Virus record (IMG/VR): IMGVR_UViG_3300022074_000053
Coordinates: 1-54,361 of that record
Origin: a virus
Strand: one strand, 5' to 3'
Length of the DNA stretch: 54,361 bases
The notes under the pieces were generated by a model. It was not told the origin of the DNA. It made no database searches and saw only the letters and a program-made list of their open reading frames with translations. The number at the start of each line of letters is the position of its first letter. Within the stretch, counting starts at the first letter, position 1. Made by a program: the position numbers and the translations under genes. Shown here piece after piece: positions 49,554 to 54,361 of the stretch.

Positions 49554-49880
49554 TTAATCCTCTTTGAGTTTCTTTGCTTGTCTACTAGACCACAATGCAG
49601 CAAGAATAATAGCACCATAGAAAAGAGTGTCATCCAGCATCACTAGGAAGAAGATAACAGAAGCACCATACTTAATTATAAAAGGTAATGGTGATAAGAT
49701 TTTACCGAAGACTTTGCGGTATTGTTGTTCAAACTTGAAGTATCCAAGTGCTAACAATGTAACTACAAACTCACTATATGGAACAACAAAGTATAATGAG
49801 AAGAAGATGAAGAGTGGCCAATAGTGGCGTTCAGGAATCTTCTTTACTAGTTTCAGATACTTATGAATTAAGTTCTTCAT
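49554..49880 (-). CDS. membrane protein, unknown
   Basis: A 108-residue protein with three hydrophobic segments (FIFFSLYFVVPYSEFVVTLL, IKYGASVIFFLVMLDDTLFY and AIILAALWSS) between basic ends. Predicted inner-membrane protein. It overlaps the gene upstream by 20 bases and ends just before tRNA-Ala. Function unknown. Confidence 0.75.
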   Translation of the reverse strand: MKNLIHKYLKLVKKIPERHYWPLFIFFSLYFVVPYSEFVVTLLALGYFKFEQQYRKVFGKILSPLPFIIKYGASVIFFLVMLDDTLFYGAIILAALWSSRQAKKLKED

Positions 49881-50031
49881 CTATCTGTTCATCAAGGTCA
49901 TTAATAACATTACGTATTTCAACAATTCGCACCGGTACACATTTAGGGTCATATGTGTAAATCTTCTGCTCATCAAAAAGAACTTGCCTAACTGCTGCAG
50001 CAGATCTAACGTCAAGATTTAGAGTAATCAT
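49861..50031 (-). CDS. small soluble protein
   Basis: A 56-residue protein MITLNLDVRSAAAVRQVLFD with an acidic C terminus (LDEQIDEELNS). AGGAGG six bases before ATG 50031 decides the start, although two in-frame ATG or longer starts lie upstream. The ATG overlaps the upstream stop (ATGA). Function unknown. Confidence 0.75.
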   Translation of the reverse strand: MITLNLDVRSAAAVRQVLFDEQKIYTYDPKCVPVRIVEIRNVINDLDEQIDEELNS

Positions 50032-50267
50032 TTCCATCCTCCTTTTAGAACCCACTCATCGTGGTATTGGTTTTTCCAAGCATTGCTGATTCCGTAGGAT
50101 GGTTGAATTACTTGCTCAATATACCTACGATTTTCTTTGGCAATATTTAAACTCTGTTCTTCTAGAGTTTTGACTCGCCCATCAATTTGTGAGGACCACC
50201 ATACTGCTCCTGCACCCTGAACCAAGAGGAAAGATACAATAGCAAAAGGGATTTTAAAATCTTTCAT
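50028..50267 (-). CDS. small membrane-anchored protein
   Basis: A 79-residue protein with an N-terminal helix (IPFAIVSFLLVQGAGAVWWS) and a coiled coil (RVKTLEEQSLNIAKENRRYI). Resembles an inner-membrane spanin or scaffold in layout. The ATG overlaps the upstream stop. Function unknown. Confidence 0.7.
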   Translation of the reverse strand: MKDFKIPFAIVSFLLVQGAGAVWWSSQIDGRVKTLEEQSLNIAKENRRYIEQVIQPSYGISNAWKNQYHDEWVLKGGWK

Positions 50268-50422
50268 GATTCACTCTCAAGTAGTTTGTCTATCTGTTGA
50301 GAAATCTCTCTGATTTTAAGGATACCTTCATTAGAGAAAAAACCAGGGTGGTCTTTTGTATACAAGAACAGATGATGACGTAAAACAATTGCGTCATGTC
50401 TACTCAGTTCAAGGTTGATCAC
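50264..50422 (-). CDS. small helical protein, GTG start
   Basis: A 52-residue frame VINLELSRHDAIVLRHHLFL (initiator Met expected) to DKLLESES. GTG at 50420-50422 overlaps the mazG stop (GTGA), and its own stop overlaps the next ATG (ATGA), so the reading is strongly supported by translational coupling. Function unknown. Confidence 0.7.
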   Translation of the reverse strand: MINLELSRHDAIVLRHHLFLYTKDHPGFFSNEGILKIREISQQIDKLLESES

Positions 50423-50829
50423 AGATCGTCAACCTCACGGTTTTCAGAGTAATATACATCAAACTGTCCACCAGGATAACGCTTCTCAAGTTTCTTGACA
50501 TTGCGAGCAACGACTTCATCAAAAGGAACTCCCAGCGCCATACATGCTTGCGCTACATACCACATCAAATCACCAAGTTCAATAATAAGGTGTTCTTTAT
50601 TATGAGTATCCCAGGGTTTGCCTTGGAAGATCATTTTCTTGATAATCTCAAGAAACTCACCACCTTCAGCATTAATACCAACACCGGCAGTCAGGAGACG
50701 TTCAATATTGGCACCTTTCTCATCCAGTTCAACTAGACGATCAGAAAGGGCAACGAAATCTGTAGATGCATCAGAAGTAACAGCATCTACGAATCTTTCA
50801 TATCGTTCAAAATCAACTTGCTTAGTCAT
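50419..50829 (-). CDS. mazG: MazG-like nucleotide pyrophosphohydrolase
   Basis: A 136-residue all-alpha NTP pyrophosphohydrolase. GGEFLEIIKKM and LIIELGDLMWYVAQACMALG supply the acidic metal ligands, ending VARNVKKLEKRYPGGQFD as in cyanophage MazG. It hydrolyses (d)NTPs to NMPs; a role in recycling nucleotides from host DNA, or in alarmone control, has been proposed. It follows the gp41 gene directly. Confidence 0.9.
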   Translation of the reverse strand: MTKQVDFERYERFVDAVTSDASTDFVALSDRLVELDEKGANIERLLTAGVGINAEGGEFLEIIKKMIFQGKPWDTHNKEHLIIELGDLMWYVAQACMALGVPFDEVVARNVKKLEKRYPGGQFDVYYSENREVDDL

Positions 50830-52208
50830 TAGAATTTAAATCCGTCGAATGATTTTTTAGGTTTCTTTTCTTCCTCGTAATTATACTCCTCTTCTCGTCC
50901 AGAGTCAAGTATATCTTCTTGTGCTGTTTGTTCGCAATCATACAATCGCATCTTAGCACGATCAATACCAACAATAAATCTTTTGAATATTGTTGGATCA
51001 TTATAGCGATTCTTTAATTGCTTCACCATAATCTGTCCCAACTGTTCCAGTTCTTCCGTGCTAATAAGGGCAAACATAAGATCAGCAGTAGCAGGGAGAC
51101 CAAAGGATTCACTAGTATCAGTAAGGTCAACATCAGAGCTACCATAACCAGAACGAGTGGTCTGGGTGGCAGATACGATAGGGACCTCGGCTTCGACAGC
51201 CAATCCTCTAAGTTCCTCTGCAATCGACTTAACAAGAGTATAGGAATTAATATTGGCAGATCCTTTGTAACGTGACGAGGCACAAATATTGAGATAATCC
51301 ACAAATATAATATCAGGTTTAAAAGACTTCTTAAGTGAAAGTTCATTAAGAAGTGCCTTAAAGTGTCCACTGTGGGCGCTGGCAGTAGGATACTCTTTAA
51401 TTATAAGTTGCCCCTGAGTTTTCTTAGTAAGATTGGTTACTTTGTTTTCAAAAGAAGATTTAGGAAGTTCTACCAAATCTTGAATAGGGACATTGAGGAG
51501 GTTTGCGTCAATACGTTCAGCAATTTTCTCCTCTGCCATCTCCATTGTAATGTAAAGCACGTTACGTCCGTTAAGCAAAATGGAGCTAGCCATGTGACAC
51601 ATGAAAAGAGACTTACCAACACCTGTCCCAGCAAGAGCGACATTAAGAGTCTTTTTAGGAAGACCACCTTTCGTAATCTTGTTGAAATATTCTAGATCAA
51701 ATGGAATACGATCTTCTTTCCGGTGATAAGACTCATATCTTTCTTTATAATCTTCTAAGTAGTTGTGACCGATATGGTTGTCAAAAGAAACCGCAAGAGC
51801 ATCCGACAAAATTGAAGGGATAGCATCACGATTCTTTTCTTTATCTCCACCATCAGCAATACCAATAGATTCCATCAATGCCAAATAAATGGCACGATCA
51901 CGACACCACTTCTCAGTGGTATCCAATAACCAATTGTGCTCTACGGGAGCATCTGTGAGACTAGAAGTAATCTCACGGGATTCTTTGACCTCAGTTTCAG
52001 ATAGGTCAGTACGGGTTTCTAGTTCAATAGCAAGTGCTTCTGTTGTGATAGCAGCACCATACTTCACAATGAACTGAGTAATCTCCTGAAAGATAATCTT
52101 TTCAGTTCTCTGTTCAAAATAATCAGGTTGAATGAAAGGAATTACTTTACGAGAATACTCTTCATTGAAAACAAGATTTCGCAGAATAGTTGTCTCAATT
52201 CGCTCCAT
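50829..52208 (-). CDS. replicative helicase (T4 gp41-like)
   Basis: A 459-residue DnaB-type helicase. N-terminal domain (1-150) for primase and loader interaction, then Walker A LAGTGVGKSLF, Walker B IIFVDYLNICAS and the RecA-like core with IVSATQTTRSG, and the acidic end EEEYNYEEEKKPKKSFDG. Start at MERIETTIL (52208), overlapping uvsX by 14 bases. It unwinds DNA ahead of the fork with gp61 primase. Confidence 0.95.
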   Translation of the reverse strand: MERIETTILRNLVFNEEYSRKVIPFIQPDYFEQRTEKIIFQEITQFIVKYGAAITTEALAIELETRTDLSETEVKESREITSSLTDAPVEHNWLLDTTEKWCRDRAIYLALMESIGIADGGDKEKNRDAIPSILSDALAVSFDNHIGHNYLEDYKERYESYHRKEDRIPFDLEYFNKITKGGLPKKTLNVALAGTGVGKSLFMCHMASSILLNGRNVLYITMEMAEEKIAERIDANLLNVPIQDLVELPKSSFENKVTNLTKKTQGQLIIKEYPTASAHSGHFKALLNELSLKKSFKPDIIFVDYLNICASSRYKGSANINSYTLVKSIAEELRGLAVEAEVPIVSATQTTRSGYGSSDVDLTDTSESFGLPATADLMFALISTEELEQLGQIMVKQLKNRYNDPTIFKRFIVGIDRAKMRLYDCEQTAQEDILDSGREEEYNYEEEKKPKKSFDGFKF

Positions 52209-53202
52209 AAGAATAGGTCTGTTGTGCAATTACGTCTAATTTTTCCATCACTTCAGGGGTGAAGTAAGTATCGGGATCTTTCAGGATTGCTTTCGCGTAT
52301 ACCTTCTTCCCATCTATCTCATATCTACCAGCAACGTTTTTCCATAATCCGCCAATCTCACCAAGTTCAAGAAGACCAAAATATCGATCAAGACCACGCT
52401 CATCGTAATAAAGACGCACCGTAACATCTTGATTCTCCTTGCTTAAACGCGACTTAGCAGTCTTTGCCTTGATAAGATTTCCAACGATTTCCGTTCCATC
52501 CTTCTCCTTCTTTTTGCTAAGATGGATAATTGTAGAAGCAGCGTACTTGAGTCCAGAACCTCCTCCCATTTCTTTAGTTGGAACGTAAGCACCGATGACA
52601 TCATAAGTATGGTTGGTAACGATCATAGGAATGTTTGCTTGACCCAACTTGAGTGTAAGCATTCTGAAAGCTCCTTTAATAAGTTGGGATTTTGTCATAT
52701 CCCGAACTAGCTTATCGTTGAGCGTATCAGTGATCTCTTTCTCAGTGGATAACATCCCCAATGAGTCTAGCACAAACATGCATGGTTTGCGGTCCTCTGC
52801 GGACTTTTTCATATAAAGATCTACTGCCTTAAGTGCCTTACTACGAAACTCTTCAACAGTTACAACATTAACAACAACTACACGATTAAGATCTAACCCA
52901 CGACTTGCGAGAAGAGACTTGTTAACAGCGGCTTCAGTGTCAAAATATAGACAATAACCATCAGGGTTAGAATCAAGGAAGTTCTTGACGACAGCAAGAG
53001 AGAAAAAAGTTTTTCCAGTACTAGACTCCCCAGCAATGGCAGTAATCTTATTCCCAGATACGCCACCAAATATAGACCCTGAAACAAGTGCGTTAAAAAT
53101 GTACGAACCCGTATCAACATACCTTTCAGTGTCATCAATATCGGATGCGAGTTTTGTGTAGTCATCACCAATTTCTTTTACAATTTCAGTTAAAAAATCC
53201 AT
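52195..53202 (-). CDS. uvsX: UvsX recombinase
   Basis: A 335-residue RecA-like recombinase. Walker A AGESSTGKTF, Walker B CMFVLDSLGMLS and the ATPase glutamate in the TVEEFRSKALKAVDL region. It forms filaments on single-stranded DNA for strand exchange and recombination-dependent replication. The ATG at 53202 overlaps the upstream stop (TGATG); the frame extends one GTG codon upstream. Confidence 0.95.
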   Translation of the reverse strand: MDFLTEIVKEIGDDYTKLASDIDDTERYVDTGSYIFNALVSGSIFGGVSGNKITAIAGESSTGKTFFSLAVVKNFLDSNPDGYCLYFDTEAAVNKSLLASRGLDLNRVVVVNVVTVEEFRSKALKAVDLYMKKSAEDRKPCMFVLDSLGMLSTEKEITDTLNDKLVRDMTKSQLIKGAFRMLTLKLGQANIPMIVTNHTYDVIGAYVPTKEMGGGSGLKYAASTIIHLSKKKEKDGTEIVGNLIKAKTAKSRLSKENQDVTVRLYYDERGLDRYFGLLELGEIGGLWKNVAGRYEIDGKKVYAKAILKDPDTYFTPEVMEKLDVIAQQTYSYGAN

Positions 53203-53330
53203 CACTTAACCTTCTCTTTGTGGTAGTTCATTTTATAGGACCAAAGTTTTTGGTAGAGTGCAGTATCACCACCAAGGCGGAGAGCACTAATAATTGTTTC
53301 GAGTTCTTTATCGTTAATAGGAAGATTCAT
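53202..53330 (-). CDS. small protein between gp43 and uvsX
   Basis: A 42-residue frame MNLPINDKELETIISALRLG to KEKVK. Its ATG overlaps the gp43 stop (ATGA) and its TGA overlaps the uvsX ATG (TGATG), with AAGG near its end acting as ribosome site for uvsX. A tiny gene in this position is expected in cyanomyoviruses, as I recall. Confidence 0.75.
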   Translation of the reverse strand: MNLPINDKELETIISALRLGGDTALYQKLWSYKMNYHKEKVK

Positions 53331-54361
53331 CATCCAAAAAATAGTTCTAGATTTACAGTTTTTTCTACATTCCATCCAATCGCATCTAGAATTGCTTTGA
53401 GTGGTTCGACAAAACTCTTTTCAAATTGTAGATCATAGTCGATGTATTTGTCAAGATTAAGTTCTCGCGGAAAATCCTGGATGAATGATATAACATTCTC
53501 CCGAATGATATTAGGTTTCTTCAAATAGAGGAATTTGATTTTCTCCCCATTATTGATGAGTGAATATTTATTAGTCAGTTTGTTCTCCTTAATATAATGA
53601 TTAAAAAGTAATGCACCACGGCAATGAATTGGAGTTCCTTTTACATAGATGTCTGCGTAAGAACGATATTTTACCACATCTGACACTGATCTGGGGAAAG
53701 CAATCTCTTCTGGAGGAAGAGATTTGAACTCTTTACGGCACTTGTCAATGAAGTCAATAACATCTTCTTCAGTGCCATTCATCATCAACTTAAGACCATC
53801 CTTAATCATTTTGCGACAAGGTGCGGGAGTAGAAGATTTGACTGCTTCAATACCCATCATTTTGAGTTTAGGTTCTTCATAACGAACACCTTCACTATCC
53901 CAAACATTAAGAATATAACGCTTCTTCGCAGTCCAGATACCACGTTCAGCAATATTCTCACGCTTCATAAACATCTTCTGATCGTAAGCGTTTACGTAAT
54001 CCGCGAGTTCTTGGTAACAACGGTCAATATACTTTTCAAGTTCCATCTCACACACCTTATTAAGGAACGTGACAACGCTTTCAGTAGTTTTCTCTCTTCC
54101 CTTGTATACACTGTCAACCAAAGGACCCAGATTAAGATAAATGGAATCGGTATCAGAAGCAATAACATAATCAACATCATTTGTTTTTAAGATCTTATTG
54201 ATCTTTTGATTCATCTTATTCTCAATCCAACGGATAGAGACTTGACCAGAAAGCGTAATCGCCTCCGCATTGGCCAGTTTATAGTACCTAAAATACTGAT
54301 TACCGATAGCACCATAAGCAGAGTTGAGTGAGATCTTCTTAGCCATCTGGATATTGTTGCA
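53330..54361 (-). CDS. DNA polymerase gp43, C-terminal part
   Basis: The last about 343 residues of a family B DNA polymerase, open at the window end (first visible residues include NNIQ before MAKKI). KKISLNSAYGAIGNQYFRYY is motif B (KxxxNSxYG), VIASDTDSIYLNLG is motif C. The thumb follows, with a C-terminal ending VNLELFFG that resembles the T4 sliding-clamp-binding tail. Start and exonuclease domain lie outside the window. Confidence 0.95.
   Translation of the reverse strand, partial: CNNIQMAKKISLNSAYGAIGNQYFRYYKLANAEAITLSGQVSIRWIENKMNQKINKILKTNDVDYVIASDTDSIYLNLGPLVDSVYKGREKTTESVVTFLNKVCEMELEKYIDRCYQELADYVNAYDQKMFMKRENIAERGIWTAKKRYILNVWDSEGVRYEEPKLKMMGIEAVKSSTPAPCRKMIKDGLKLMMNGTEEDVIDFIDKCRKEFKSLPPEEIAFPRSVSDVVKYRSYADIYVKGTPIHCRGALLFNHYIKENKLTNKYSLINNGEKIKFLYLKKPNIIRENVISFIQDFPRELNLDKYIDYDLQFEKSFVEPLKAILDAIGWNVEKTVNLELFFG

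Overview
The window is part of a T4-like cyanophage (cyanomyovirus) genome from a phage of marine Synechococcus or Prochlorococcus. T4-type replication and nucleotide genes (gp43 DNA polymerase, UvsX, gp41 helicase, gp61 primase, NrdA, NrdB) sit with hallmark cyanophage host-like genes (psbA, psbD, hli, ptox, zwf, gnd, pstS, mazG). Coding is very dense. Nearly everything lies on the minus strand, so transcription runs from high to low coordinates, and ATGA or TAATG overlaps are frequent. Only two short blocks lie on the plus strand (30039-32025 and 36399-37084).

Layout in coordinate order. 1-9.7 kb is a photosynthesis and carbon-metabolism module: psbD, a compact glycine decarboxylase P-protein (gcvP), psbA, glycogen phosphorylase (glgP), two hli genes and several tiny genes. 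9.8-20.8 kb is a polysaccharide locus of 14 genes: glycosyltransferases of several families, two FkbM-type methyltransferases, a UDP-sugar epimerase and the GDP-fucose pathway (gmd, fcl). 21-26 kb holds tRNA-Pro, zwf, gnd, a plastoquinol terminal oxidase and small membrane proteins. 26-29 kb has pstS, an outer-membrane beta-barrel-like protein and four tRNAs. 29-37.7 kb is a late, structural and envelope region: exported proteins on the plus strand, a signal-peptide metallopeptidase, a nuclease and many small membrane proteins. 37.7-49.5 kb mixes virion proteins, two of them with a T4-like capsid-targeting N terminus, with nrdB, nrdA and primase. 49.5-54.4 kb holds tRNA-Ala, small genes, mazG, gp41, uvsX and the 3' end of gp43.

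How it could work together. GlgP would release glucose-1-phosphate from host glycogen. After host phosphoglucomutase, Zwf and Gnd would turn it into NADPH and ribulose-5-phosphate, and NrdAB would use ribonucleotides and reductant for dNTPs. GcvP would feed one-carbon units from glycine. D1, D2, Hli and PTOX would keep photosynthetic electron flow running. PstS supports phosphate uptake. The sugar locus could build a fucosylated surface glycan whose GT11 plus GT6 enzyme pair resembles ABO antigen synthesis.

Regulation visible in the sequence. Strong sigma-70-type promoters (TTGACN, 15-17 bp, TATAAT-like) stand before host-like and early genes. T4-like late promoters (TATAAATA or CTAAATA) stand before structural genes and psbD. 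In three places (before gcvP, glgP and a coiled-coil gene) a sigma-70 promoter runs into an intrinsic-terminator hairpin, and its predicted start site falls inside the 5' arm of that hairpin. New transcripts should therefore escape a terminator that stops read-through. No stretch longer than 300 bases lacks a gene.
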